DNA of 64,000 bases from Hydractinia symbiolongicarpus (GCF_029227915.1 NC_079875.1:16611001-16675000), one strand, 5' to 3'. Counted from the first letter of the stretch, positions 46,796-58,648 are shown. Numbers and translations are program-made. The notes: generated from the letters alone by a model not told the origin.

Positions 46796-46876
46796 TTACC
46801 AGCGGCGGGTTTGAACCACCGAATCAGTGATCACTCGTTCAGAGTGCAACGCGCTAACCAACTGCGCCACTGATCC
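46796..46876 (-). pseudogene. tRNA-like sequence, probably tRNA pseudogene or SINE head
   Basis: On the minus strand the sequence has an A box (TGGCGCAGTTGGTTAGCGC, with a good D-stem GCGC/GCGC) and a T arm that pairs well (GGTGG-TTCAAAC-CCGCC). The anticodon arm does not form a proper five-pair stem around CTCTGAA, the variable region is too long, and the acceptor stem pairs only partly. The internal promoter elements look intact, so RNA polymerase III transcription is still possible. It is unlikely to be a functional tRNA. Confidence 0.6.
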
Positions 46877-47214
46877 CCTGTCAAGTACAGTGCAAAAGCT
46901 TATGCCTTTTAAGAATTTATTCTACAAAATAACTTCTCAGTTCAATATTATATAACTTTAATGAGATATCGCATACATTACCTCGATAACAAATTGTGCC
47001 GCTGAGTTTAATATATATTTAAAGAATAATAATACTATAAATAGCCTTTGCAATCAACGTCGGTTCTGAATTGCAACGTTCGATGTCAGATACTGCACTG
47101 CATTGACGCGCTAGTCGACTTCAACACTGGTGCATATACTTCATGCGCTTATATTGAACATATATTTATAATTTGTTTTATTCATTCTTTTTACCTTAGA
47201 CAGTTAACAAATAC

Positions 47215-47296
47215 AATAATAACCGATTACCCTGTGTTGTGTCGGCGCTTAGACCTCGGGCGATATTTTGCAGCCCGGGATAATCGGTTATTATTT
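47215..47296. repeat. Short inverted-repeat unit (small foldback)
   Basis: Arms AATAATAACCGATTA and TAATCGGTTATTATT, near 47216-47230 and 47281-47295, are exact complements flanking a GC-rich core with CCTCGGGCG and CAGCCCGGGA. It looks like a very small MITE or a palindromic insertion. Confidence 0.7.
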
Positions 47297-47533
47297 TATT
47301 AGTGTTGCATAGCATGTGCATAAATTTTTTTGTGTGTCTCTTACTTCTATGGTCAGAAAGCAATTTCGTTTTGGACTTATGTGAATAAGTTGCAAGTATA
47401 TTCTCACGTTATGTTCTTGCTCGAATTTAAAACAAAAGGTACACGCATTAGCTACCGTTCTATTACAATGGCTTGAGTTAAAAAATAAATAAATGTTTAT
47501 TCTGTATAAGAAAAGATAAAAGAGTTATAGCAT

Positions 47534-47599
47534 TGAGCCAAGTGGGATTCGAACCCACGTCGGAAATGTCTCCCGCTCTACCAACTGAGCTACTGGCTC
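47534..47599 (-). pseudogene. tRNA-like sequence with shortened anticodon arm
   Basis: The minus strand gives a fully pairing acceptor stem (GAGCCAG with TTGGCTC, one G-T pair), a good D arm (GCTCAGTTGGTAGAGC) and a perfect T arm (GTGGG-TTCGAAT-CCCAC). Only about 16 bases separate the D and T arms, where about 23 are needed, so the anticodon arm is deleted. The total is 66 bases. Recent loss or a tRNA-derived element are the likely explanations. It lies 660 bases from the other tRNA-like unit, on the same strand. Confidence 0.65.
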
Positions 47600-48560
47600 C
47601 AGTTAAAACATTGGCTGACTCGAAGGTACTAAAGGTTTTCCAGAATCAAACAAGAAACGCTGTGCGTTAAAACGAACGAGTCTTTGCAAAATACCTTATC
47701 ACTAAAAAAAAGTCGGCAAAAAAATTAGTCACTTGGACAAAATTTAGTCATTTTAGTCACTTTTTTTACCGATAAGATATTCTTTCCATACACTCGATAC
47801 GGTAATCTATGACCAGTATAAAATAACTTGCCTCGCCCAAAATATCTATGCGCACATTCTTAAATATTGGAGCATGCATATTAAAAGACCATAAAAATTT
47901 TGGCGATTAGTTATGAGGAAGCAAGTCACTAAGAGCCAATTTTTTCAGTCGGTGGCATGGGGTTACATTTTTACTACAGCCAACGGTGACAGAAGAGATA
48001 AGATCAATTTTGAAACGGGGATTTTAAGTATAATGTAATTTAGGCCCATCCTCGTGCTCTTGTTTGTGCTTCATTGTATGTTAATAATATACTTATTTAA
48101 AATTAACCAAAACTCACAGCTTTTCCTATGAACAAACTTCACGCTTTCTTGATATTTGGAGCAGAATAAGTTTTTAAACACAAGATTTTCGGGCAGAGGG
48201 GATAAAGCAAAGACGATAAATCTTTCTATCCAATAAATAAAACTATCCTCGAGGTAAGGTAAAACGTATTTGGTGATTCTCGTATTGATTATAATTGATA
48301 TGAAATAAAGTTAACATACGATTAAAAACACAGAAATTCTATGTAAGTTATTTCCAAAATATCACAGAAACCTTTACAAACAAAATCATCAACAAATTAC
48401 AAAAAAACTTTCTTCTAAGGAAGATGACGTAGTATGTAAAAAATAAAAATTGGTGGACTTCGCACAAAGAAGACTCAAAACTACATAGATGGATATGAAT
48501 CAATTCAACTATCTTGATTTCTTCTGTTTAGTCATTTATTTCCTCTGTTACCATTTAAAC
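47600..48560. other. Gene-free stretch
   Basis: AT-rich sequence with no exon or recognisable element. Confidence 0.5.
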
Positions 48561-48764
48561 GAAATCAATTTACCTGGCCGTTTATTTGATATGAGTTGAA
48601 CATTGGCATTGATCATAGATTCTGCCAATTGAATTTTTTGGTGTGCGACTTGAAAACGGAACGAAATCAACTTACCTGCCCGTTTATTGCATATGATTTG
48701 AACATTGGCATTGATCATAGATTCTGCTAATTGAATTCTTTGGTGTGCGACTTGAAAACAGCGT
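48561..48764. repeat. Tandem duplication, 102-bp unit, two copies
   Basis: The unit starts GAAATCAA at 48561 and 48663, and both copies contain GAACATTGGCATTGATCATA and GGTGTGCGACTTGAAAAC. A few substitutions separate them. Confidence 0.88.
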
Positions 48765-50483
48765 GATTGTTTTCTGTGTTAATCACATCAGTAAAAACCA
48801 AAGATGACGACTTCGAAACCTTGCAGACATTGTTTCACAAGATTCACATATTGTTTCACAAGATTCACAAACTATTATACCATTGTCCCGTATGGTATTA
48901 GATTTGAATTTCGTGCATGCATATTTCATTTTAATCGTTGATAAGTCTATGGATGATATGATAACACTCAATTAATTCCTCTGCTGGATTTTCGCTGAGC
49001 TCACTACCAAACATAGACACACGCAACTCTGTCAACTGAAAGGTTTGTTTTCCATCCAGTTCGTCGTAAACATCTTCGAATGTTGTTCATTTAAAACTCG
49101 GCTAACGGTATTGAACAGCATGGGACGTGTCATCTTAGCAAATTTCAAGCCGAAAACTACGTTGTTAATGTAACTCCTTTTAAAGTTATTTAGTTCACAT
49201 CCCAACATTTCGTCAGTTTTATCATAAAGGGTGGTCAGTAACTTGATAGTGGAAGGTACACGACATTTTCTTCTTTGTTTTCCGTTAAAATTTTGAATAT
49301 TTTTCAAAGTTTCGTCTACCAATTTTTTAGAGGCGACTTAGTAGTCACAATTTCACTAAGCAAATATGATGTTCCTAAATTATATAATAGTGAATGCCAT
49401 TGAGCATGTTCATAATCGATATATATAAATTTAATATAAGATCGTAAGATACTAGTGGAAGATGGCAAAGTTTGGGTTTCAAGAATAAATTTTAATGGAA
49501 GCTTTTAGCTCAAACAAATACCTCACCGTTTTCTAAACACGCAGAATTTCAGGATTAATTTCCACTGATCTGATCAATATGACTGCAAGTTATGTGCTAG
49601 GTCTCTTTGTCTGATCAAAATCTCGTACGAAGATTAAAAAGTCCTGAAAATGTGGAGCATGCTATCAGCAACTCCCAATCTAAATAATGTTGTATTAATA
49701 CATTACTTTTACTCTTGTCCTTGTTTCTGTCAGGTTTTGTTATGAAGGTTGAAAAACGATGCAAATACAGAGCAATATGCATGGCATTTATATGAAATCT
49801 CGCAATCTACCACAACGATTTTCCTTTCATCCAACAATAGCAAAAAATAATCTGGCCAAATCCTAGCGCATATACGTAGACTCTCTGTAATTCGACTTCC
49901 CCTAATTCGAATCTCTCCTTAATTCAAGCAAATCTTCTGGTCCACTCAAAATCCCTTAACAAACTCTCATGATTCACCTCCCCTAATTCAAACCTCCATA
50001 ATTCAATACCTCTATATTTCGAACCATATTTCCGGTCCTTTTAGATCATTTCACCCTGAAAATCGAACTTTTTAAGATCGAATTACGTAAAGTAGCCATT
50101 TTATCTCCCTCTGCTAATCTTTCATCGAGTGTAAACAGGGTTTTACATGTTCGATTTTAAAATCGAAGGTCTAGGCTTTGTAAACGTGGAATCCCATAAT
50201 AAACGTGTCCATTTTGTATGTCTTTAAAACTACAACCAGAAGTAGACTGCAATTTATAATACTCTCGAGTGTTACTTCTTTTGACCCCATTTTTGTGATT
50301 GAAATGAGAAAGAACGACTAGCGTTGAGTATTGTTCGATTTCTAAAACAAAATTTATGAACTTCCACTAATTCGTACTCTCCCTTTTTCGTTCGTACTCT
50401 TTTTTTTTTTCGGTCTCCTGCGAGTATTTAAATTAGAACAGCATATCGGAAAGCAATTCTAAAGAAAATACTACTTATGTATA
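48765..50483. other. Gene-poor stretch with one unrecognised open frame and MITE remnants
   Basis: On the minus strand 49032-49322 is open for about 96 codons without an ATG start (it includes QNFNGKQRRKCRVPSTIKLL). It looks protein-like but matches nothing I know, and could be a transposon remnant or an isolated exon. The region about 49880-50400 carries repeated CCTAATTCGAA-type motifs, the style of pogo-like MITEs, but without a clear pair of ends. Confidence 0.35.
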
Positions 50484-50966
50484 CAGTGGAACCTCCGTAA
50501 AGCGGTTTTCTCTGAAGCCGACACCTCTTTGGACAATAAATTCCTGGACAATTTACTAATAAACCCTCATAATAAAACCTCTCTAAAGCGGACAGACTAA
50601 AACATCAATTTAAGGAGAAACTTCTTTTAGGTCACGCACAGTTATTTCTTCCATAATTTACCTCTATGAATCGAATAAAAATCAATCCCAGTCTTACCAT
50701 GCTTTTTATTCCTCTACTCCACTAGTACTACTTAAAATGTTTAAAAACGTCTCTGTTTAGCAAAAATGTTATTTCTTAAGGCTAAAATTTCTTTTAAAAA
50801 TGCTTTTCTGCCTAACTTGGAAGAGGAGAAAGGTAATATGAGCATTTCTATTGGAGTTCCCACTTTGGAGTACAATTTTTTTAGCGTTTCTTGCCAAAAA
50901 AAGAAAACTTCCCAAAGGAGGACACTCTTAGCTCCCTTAAATGTCCGCTTTGAGGAAGTTTCACTG
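50484..50966. mobile_element. pogo/Tigger-like MITE with TA duplication, second family
   Basis: The left end CAGTGGAACCTCCGTAAAGC and the right end, the complement of CAGTGAAACTTCCTCAAAGC, are terminal inverted repeats with few mismatches. TA lies at both borders (50482-50483 and 50967-50968). Motifs such as AAAGCGGACA recur inside. The interior has open but unrecognised frames on both strands and no transposase. Confidence 0.85.
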
Positions 50967-50968
50967 TA

Positions 50969-52493
50969 CTTCAAAATCATAAATACTTTGATACTACACC
51001 CTAAAGTTTGATATCATAAAAGGCAAATTTTCTTTATTTCGTCTTATTCAAGCGACTTGCTCTACATGATTGACGCCAGGTCTTAGTAACTTTAGTCTCG
51101 TCGTTATGTGTGAAATGAAAAAAGAATTGTGAAATGAGTCAAAAAAGTTCTATAAATTACATCTGTAAAAAATTACCAAAAAATATTATAACTGCTTTTA
51201 TGCAACAACTTACAGTAATTCCTCATTTTAGAACCCTCCTTTTATTTATTTTGAATCGGCTGCAGAGTGCATTTAACGATGTGGATGATAGCGTATATCC
51301 GTTTGACGTCCCAGAAGCAGTGCATGAAAGACATAGAACTTCTTCTGTTAGATACAGATGAAGATAAAACTGATGATGTTAATATTATGTATTGTTTGAA
51401 AAATAAATATTGTGTTTCTTATTGCGTTTTAGCCCCTGTCTACAACCACTAAAATTTAATAAGCCTCCTCCTGGTTAAAAAGAGTAATTACGGTTAGCAA
51501 GATGAGTATTAAATTATCTAAAATTTGAAGCAACTGTAACTGAAGCAACTTATACAATCTGAGATAAGTTATATCTCAGATTGAATAAGTAAAAAACGAA
51601 AATTAAAGGAGAAGAAGGAAAAAAACAGGGATTATCCAAGCAGGCCTTAAACTCTTATAATGCTTTCGTGTATCTGTCTGTTTTTGTACTTTTGGTAGAG
51701 ACCTTGCCGACTAACCGTTCGTTAAATAGCACATGATACTAAACGTTTTTCTTATCAGCGTTTTAAACTCTGCACAATACAGGAAACGGATAAGCAAATT
51801 TCGCCAATTTTTTATGTGTATTGCTAACGTCAGGAAAACACCTAAAACAACCTATTTTTTTTTCATTATTTTTCTTCACAGGCATTTTTTAATAGTATCA
51901 TAATAATAGTAATATCATAATAGTATTTTCGCAAATAAATATAAATAGTTGAATACCAGCTCAGAAATATTTATAACGGAAATACGAAGTCCAATTTCGT
52001 CTAAAAAGAACAAAGTTTTCTTTAAAGCCATTATCTTATGAGGAACAAGGTTTTCTCAAAGTCTTACATAATTTACATTATTGGATATTTTACTAATATC
52101 TCCCTTTGTTTTCTGGTATTTAAACAGTGGAGTTTCTAATTATTTGAAATGTTTTGTTTCATTCCTATGAAATTATTATTTCGAAATGAAGAAAAAAAAG
52201 AACGTTGCGCTGTTTGAACATTCAAATGGTCCGAAGATTTAACTCAAGAATTACTTTTATAACAGCTGCGAAATGCCAACAAAATATAATTGCATATAAA
52301 AACTTATACCCTATTGTGTCCATCAATATCAAAAAGAGAAAATCCTTTAGATTAATATTGATCAGGTGCAAATTCACTTTAAAGTTCAAATTAAAACTAA
52401 AAATTCTCATGACACATCATAACATTGCTGCCAATTTTATCATATTTTTGTCATCTTTGTTATTCTGCCAATAAGGCAATCCCAGTGCATTAG
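50969..52493. other. Gene-poor stretch before the GPCR pseudogene
   Basis: No supported gene. Open patches at 51134-51452 in two frames look weakly protein-like (for example MKDIELLLLDTDEDKTDD) but show no splice support. A small inverted pair, TCTGAGATAA/TTATATCTCAGA, lies near 51560-51585. Confidence 0.4.
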
Positions 52494-53402
52494 TTGAAAG
52501 ATCGTAATGTCAAATTTACAATTATTGCAACAAACACATCAGATGGGTATATTAAAACAGGTGGCAAAAGTTCAGAGAAAGTTAGGTACCTTGTTATAGG
52601 GACAAGTATTGTCATCATGTCATTGATGATATCAAGCAATTCCATTTTAATAAGAGCGTTAAGAAATGAAAAAGTGTACCAGAATAGATAAATATTTTTT
52701 GGTCCTATCTATTTCAGATCTTTGTGTTGGTTTATTAGCTTTGCTGTTTGTTGTAATATTATATGTTGGTTTTACAGATAAAACATTGCAATATGTTCTT
52801 TCGTAGCATTTTTTCTTGTGTCTCTATACTTATTTTCATGGATTATGACGATTATAATATCAATCGATAGGTGTATGTTACTTACTCATCCAAAATTTCA
52901 TTCTGGATTTTGCAAACCCTTTCTAAAGTACTTCATTCCATTTTGTTTAGTCTGTGCTGTTGGAGTTGGTATATCTCCTTTTACATGATTTCTATGACGA
53001 AAAGACATTGTTAAAGATGTTAACGCGAGAAGTTACAAACAAATTCTAGGAACTGGAGGAGAGTTTTTATTAACAGTTGCAGTAGGTGCAATCCAGATTT
53101 ATTTAATAATGCATGTTCGAAGGAATATGGCAAAATTTGATGGTAATCGTCATACCAATGTTGATTATAACAGACAAATAACTGATACCATTGCGATCAT
53201 GTTCTTCTGTGCTACTTTGTGTAATTTATTTTTTATGGTTACTTTCAGTTTAACACATTTTATGAGTGAAGGTTTCAAAACGGTGTATTTTATGATCCGT
53301 TTAAGCAATATAGCTCGTATAGTTCTGTACTCGAATTCATTTTTCTATTCAATTATTTTGTTAACCAGAAGTTCAAAGCTAAGGAAACAACCATTAGGGT
53401 AA
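52494..53402 (+). pseudogene. Rhodopsin-like GPCR pseudogene
   Basis: Receptor-like sequence continues across three reading frames. Segment 1 (YLVIGTSIVIMSLMISS) ends at TAA after KVYQNR. Segment 2 (SISDLCVGLLALLFVVILY) follows in a second frame and ends at TAG after QYVLS. Segments 3 and 4 follow in a third frame (SWIMTIIISIDRCMLLTHP, a DRC version of DRY; then LVCAVGVGISPF). TGA stops at 52986 and 52992 interrupt that frame, which then continues through segments 5-7 (LLTVAVGAIQIYLIM, IMFFCATLCNLFFMVTF, YSNSFFYSIIL). That makes two frameshifts and two in-frame stops across an otherwise collinear receptor. No ATG fits the first segment. It differs from the intact receptor at 26409, so it is a relative, not a recent copy. 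Confidence 0.85.
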
Positions 53403-54641
53403 TGAAAAGGTCATCCAGGCGTAAAAAACAGACAGACAGGTAGAAAATGTTGTTGAAAAATTTACAAATTGTAATTGATACAGGAAGCATTGATGAAGAC
53501 AAAAACATTCTCTCCTTCATTGACGTCACAGAATAAAAAAAACAAGAAAAAGATAGATTTTCGTGGTTTTTAGAACATGGGAAATAAATTTATGTAATTT
53601 TTGGCTGCTATCTAAGTATAATTAAGTATCTATTGTACTTAATGAGTTTGATAAGATGACGAAATGTCACAATTTTTCTTTCATGTAAGGAAAAAGTCTG
53701 AGATTTATATTTTATTAACTTAAATTCATTTTATCTTTAAAGAAAAAACTCCTGAAAAATGCACTTGAATTAAAGAAATTCATTTTCGCGATTTTTTGTC
53801 AATTGCCAAAATTACCTAATATTGTTGGGAATTTCACTATTTGTTTGTATTAAGATATTTTTAACTTCAAATACAATTTACACTTAATAAAAGCGTTAAC
53901 TAAACTTTAACAGTCTTTAACTATATTGTAACTGTATAAATTATGAGGAAAGAAAGTAGGTATATTTTTTTCTCGTGAAATTATCTAAAGATAATTCCGG
54001 CAAAAAACTAGCATTTTCGCAAAAGGTAGAAAATTAAAATTCTAAACTCCAAAAAGTTATACCCTATTCGTACAAATCTTGGCAAGCACTAAATTTGGCG
54101 GTTTGGGCGATTTTGGACTTAAATCAAATTAGGTTCTTGCCAAATTTATATTTTTTTATTCATCGCAAAATTAATGCTTGCCAAATTAATTGTTTTTCTT
54201 TATCGTCAAAATAAATGCTCGCTAAATTATTTGTTCTCCTAAGCTTTTTAAGATATAATCTAAAGGTTTCGGGTTTTTGTTCGCGTGTAATTTTGTTCAC
54301 TATACCTTTCGATTTTGCCAGTAGCCTGTTTTGTACAAAGTTTTTATAATATCGTTCCATCATTTCAAATAAATAGGTATGGTCACATGGTATTATCTTG
54401 AACTTGTAAATTGTATCATGCAGTGCGTGAGATACCGGCTAGAACAACGAACGCGTTACTGTTCGCAGGCACAGCAAGGGTTATAACCTTAAGTAGCCCA
54501 AAGCAGTAAAAAAACACAAATCGATCAGACTTCAGACTCAGATGCTTGTGGAAACATTTTTGCCTGGTCGCAGCAACCAGACGAAAGAGTAGGAACCAAT
54601 CCTATTTTAGTGCCGGTTGGCAGGCGCCAATCTATATTATA
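53403..54641. other. Gene-free stretch
   Basis: AT-rich sequence with no recognised exon. The minus-strand open frame at 54160-54363 is Lys/Arg/Leu-rich and not convincing. Confidence 0.45.
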
Positions 54642-54680
54642 ACACGCGTATACGTCTGTCCGTCTGTCACGCAAAATGGC
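54642..54680 (+). mobile_element. Family H repeat, 5' fragment
   Basis: The stretch ACGCGTATACGTCTGTCCGT, then CTGTCACGCAAAATGG, matches the first third of the complete copy at 37981-38113. The hairpin end is absent. Confidence 0.75.
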
Positions 54681-55179
54681 ATTTTCATTAATCAATCAGA
54701 AACCTTATTTGTTTTGACCTGTTTGCGCATCTTGGGGTGAAATTTAGGCCGGGAGTTTCACAACATCATCAGAATATCGCAACCACAAGGCCATGAGGAC
54801 GGATTGATTTTACATTCCTTTGACACACTTTATTTTTCCGCAATCTACTTTAGCTAGGAGCATTGATTTTGAGGCAGCATTCTGCTGAAGCTAGTGAGCT
54901 GTAGCTCACTCATAGGTGGCCGCATTTATTTCCAATCTTTTAAAGTTTTCATTCAGTTTGGTATATCAATATTTATTTTTATGTTAGAGTGTGGTTATCT
55001 GGCTAGCTAGCTCTTAAAAGGGGATAAAAAGTGAAAGTGGCAAATGCAGTTTTTAACTAGCTTCAACAAGTTTATTATTTAATAATTTTTGCGGTGCTAA
55101 ATATACTTATATAACTACCCGCTTTATTACTGTAATGAAAATTGGGCAAAGCAATTTTTTAGCTGGACAGAGCATAGAT

Positions 55180-55640
55180 GGGCTGTTTCCTGTGATTTTA
55201 TTTAAACCGTTGTGATAGGGTTTTGCTGAAAAGCGATATTACGCCTATTACTGATGTCTGACACGGTTTACCTGTAATAAACGTTCAACCTGGTGTTAAC
55301 AACGGGCTGTTTTGTGAGTTGTTCTTTAAATTAAAGTTGTAATAAGTTTTTTTGGGAAAAGGCTATTACGCCTATACGCATGTGTGACACAGTTTACCTT
55401 TAGTGCCTATGACGGGGTAATAACGGGCTGTGCACTGTGCTAAAAGGGTATTAACCATAAACGCATGTACAATACGGGGTACCTGTACTAAGCGCTTAGT
55501 CCAGTGTCAACGACGGGATGTTTCCTGTGTTTCTGTTATACTGAAGTTCGAATAAAGTTTTTTTTGAAAGAGGTATTGTACCTACATGAATGTGCAACAT
55601 TGTTCACCTGTACTAAGCGCACTGCCCAGAGTTACATTCA
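55180..55640. repeat. Degenerate tandem repeat, about four units of 110-135 bp
   Basis: Recurring landmarks appear in the same order: a GGGCTGTTTyCTGTG-type segment, then a TTTTTTTGGGAAAAGG or TTTTTGAAAGAGG segment, TATTACGCCTAT or its variants, an ATGTGTGACAC-like segment, and GTTTACCTGTACTAAGCGC. Units are well diverged, so this is an old array. Confidence 0.7.
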
Positions 55641-55756
55641 TTTTTGAACTTTCACCGACATACTGTAAACCCTTAATTGAGTGCTCCAACTGAACTTGTG
55701 GCACAGTTTACGGTATTTGTTAATTGTACCACAGGGTTTTTAAATCCTGGGTAACA

Positions 55757-56140
55757 CTTTTACTTGTGGCTTACCACGGCGTGCGACGCTGGGTCCCACG
55801 GCTAGTCAAAAACTTTACTTGAATTTCCAAGGATTTAATTTTTGATTTATTTTGACTTGTTTATTAGTATATCTTTAAAATTTTACAGTATTTTTTTGTT
55901 TTATATTCTGTTTAGAAATAATATCTGGGGCCCGGCGTCGGACGCCAGTTGTAGCCCTAAGAATAACTACATTAGCACCTTCTTTGTTGGTCCCCCGCTA
56001 CTACATGAAATTTTCTTAACAATAAGCCACCGCAACGCAACTAAATCCATAATGCAATTTTGTTGAATTAATATTTAGATTAGCCAGAGGACCTGGTGTC
56101 AAAACACCGAGTTAAGCCACAAGAAGTATGCTCATTGGCG
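55757..56140. repeat. Three copies of a hairpin-containing repeat, one inverted
   Basis: Plus-strand copies start near 55925 (GGGGCCCGGCGTCGGACGCC) and 56090 (GGACCTGGTGTCAAAACACC). A minus-strand copy covers about 55757-55803 (its complement reads GGACCCAGCGTCGCACGCC). Each has a short hairpin (GGCGT/ACGCC or GGTGT/ACACC) followed by an AAGCCACAAGAA-like segment. Another GGCGTTGAACGCC hairpin follows at about 56137. Confidence 0.65.
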
Positions 56141-58548
56141 TTGAACGCCTGAGAAAGCGATTAATAAGAACCGTACACTGTGTCACACATTCAGGGGAAG
56201 CGCTTTAGTATAGTACGTCGTAAATTTAATGAGGCGCACGACATTACGGTGTTTTCAGTGTAGCATAGTCTTTTCAAAAAGCGCACAACATTATAGTGTT
56301 TCCAGTGTAATGTATTTTTCAAAAAAAAAAACTTTTCAAAACTTTAACTTAAATAAAAACACAGTTTACAGCCTGTTGTTACCATGTCATACCAAAAAAA
56401 GTTGACCAACCTTTTTGATTTTTCGGAGAATGTTCTCGCTGAAAAATGAATGTTACTTCAGGCTGAGTGCTTTGTACAGTTAAACAATGTTGCTTACCCG
56501 TCTTTTTCGAAAAAACTTTACCGCATCTTCGGTTAATCAGTAATACAGAAAAAGCCCATCGTTAACACAAAATACCCTCTGTTAACACTTGGTTTTATTT
56601 AAAGCCTACCCCTTGTCTCTATAAATAGTGTTATTACTTTGAAATATTTTCATTAGTTTTCGATATAGAAGTCTTGAATGTTCAGCTGATTATACGGAAT
56701 GGCATCATCGATTAGATACCCAGAAGCAATTGCTGGTATGAATAATCTAAGTATTATCATTTATGTAAACATGCGCAAAATATCAAACTGGATAGGTGAA
56801 AACATATTGACATCGCCACCCATGAAACAGCACCCCATTTTTTATATTGAATGATGTCAGGCATTGATTAACTTAATTATCAAAACTACCAAGTCAAAAT
56901 CTTGAGAATGGATCCAGATATTTTAAAGAAATAAAAAGATTCGTAGCCAACTTTTTAAGCTCTTTCATATAAAGCTAACTCTTTTTTTGTGTGAGATAAG
57001 CTTTAAGCATTTAGTTAATAATTTTAAATAATCTAATACAGTAATCTAAAATATCTAAAACAAATAAAACTAATTTGATATATTAAAAAATATAACATTT
57101 TTGCACGCTATTTCCGCTAAACAGAGAAAGAGATTTTTGTACAAAAGAATTAAAAAAAAGTGAAAGATAGCATACATTTTATGTATATTAGACAATCACA
57201 GTCCTGGAAAAACGCAACAAAATGTTACAGCTAATATTATTCGAGTTTCAAAATTCACTCGCGAGAATACATAAATTCATGCTATAGATCTTGAAATGCT
57301 GATCAAGAAAATGTATAGAATCATGTACTGATACGAAAATATTTATGGTTTAAAGGTTTTACGATGACGTCAAAAAACCCCTGCATTCCAAAACGGATTC
57401 GGGGACCTAGGTTTGGAAAACTTACCCAAATTGGTCGCTCTTTCGTTTACATCATGTCCCTACGGATGAACAGACTCTCCTTCAACTCCAAATCAAAATT
57501 AGTAGAAGCAGTGGAGAGTATAAAAAAAATCTTCAAAGTAGGTTTATTTTTGCAGAAAATTATATGCTTCAGAGCTGCACTATGATTTTAAACTTATGAC
57601 GAACTTGGACAATATGAAACGTGCTGGATATAGCGTTTCGATTAGCAACAGTTAGCAGAATCATGTCTTACTGATTTTAAATTTTTTCAAACGGATTACT
57701 ACTTTCTCAAAACGCACAAAGAAATTGAATGAAACCGAAATGTTCCACATAAACCACGTATCTGTAAAGCTTGTAAAAACACAAATTATTCACCTTAAGG
57801 AGGAATCAAATATCATCGACAACTTCAGCTGCGCTACTATCCTATTATCACGCATAAAAGCCTACAACTGCAATCATGAAAAATTCGATATTTTTTGTCA
57901 AAAAATATAGATAATTAAAGAATATCGCACGAATGGGTTCTTGAGCGTCGAATTGTGTTACATATTCATAATAAAGATAGGACAATGCATAAAAATGGCG
58001 ATTTCATCAACTCTATTCATACAAGAATGTTCCCTGCCATTATTTTTGCTGTAACTTTTGCATAATTTAACGAACTGGTCTGAATTTTCTGGTATGATTA
58101 TTTACCAATTTTAATATTCAATGCAAATATATTATTGCATATTGAATCACTTGGGGATTGCCAACATGACATTTGTTTTCTTTAAATTAATCCTGTGAAT
58201 AATTAATGACATCACTAGCTAACTGTTGATAGTTCACTCACACCTTTAGGTTGCTAGTGTTTGAAACTCAAATTTGGGATTTGTTTGATGGCGTTTATTC
58301 ATTTTTGTGCAGAAGGTGACTTTCTATACAAAAGTTTGGTTGATTTTTTTCTGCCATTTTGAGTCTTATTACACATGTTTTGGTTGTTATACCATGGTTA
58401 CTGGTTACTTGTTGTGGGTTTTCATGTATGTATTTAGTCCTTATCTTGTCTTTCAATTTTGGTTTTACATTGATTTTATATCATTGTGGATCTTAAAACA
58501 TTTTTATTTCATTATTTAAGAAACTTGTTCTATTCTTTTATTCTATAT
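56141..58548. other. Gene-free AT-rich stretch
   Basis: No supported gene. The block at about 56880-56990 is a diverged copy of 21060-21165. Small open frames at 57364-57585 and 57725-57910 have no splice or family support. Confidence 0.45.
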
Positions 58549-58648
58549 AGTCGTTAGCCTGTGGAAAAATCCATGGGTTCACCCGTCGCAGCTAAGCTAC
58601 CATTTTGCGTGACAGACAGACGGACGGACGGACAGACGTATACGGGCA
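58549..58648 (-). mobile_element. Family H repeat, near-complete copy
   Basis: The minus strand reads GCCCGTATACGTCTGTCCGT at the start and ends with the hairpin and CTAACGACTA. The central CGAGACGCACGC part is deleted compared with 37981-38113. It contains an expanded GGAC/GTCC simple repeat. Confidence 0.85.

Noticed and set aside
46796-46876. A functional tRNA-Gln (CTG loop)
   Set aside because: The loop CTCTGAA would fit, but the anticodon stem does not pair and the acceptor stem is poor.
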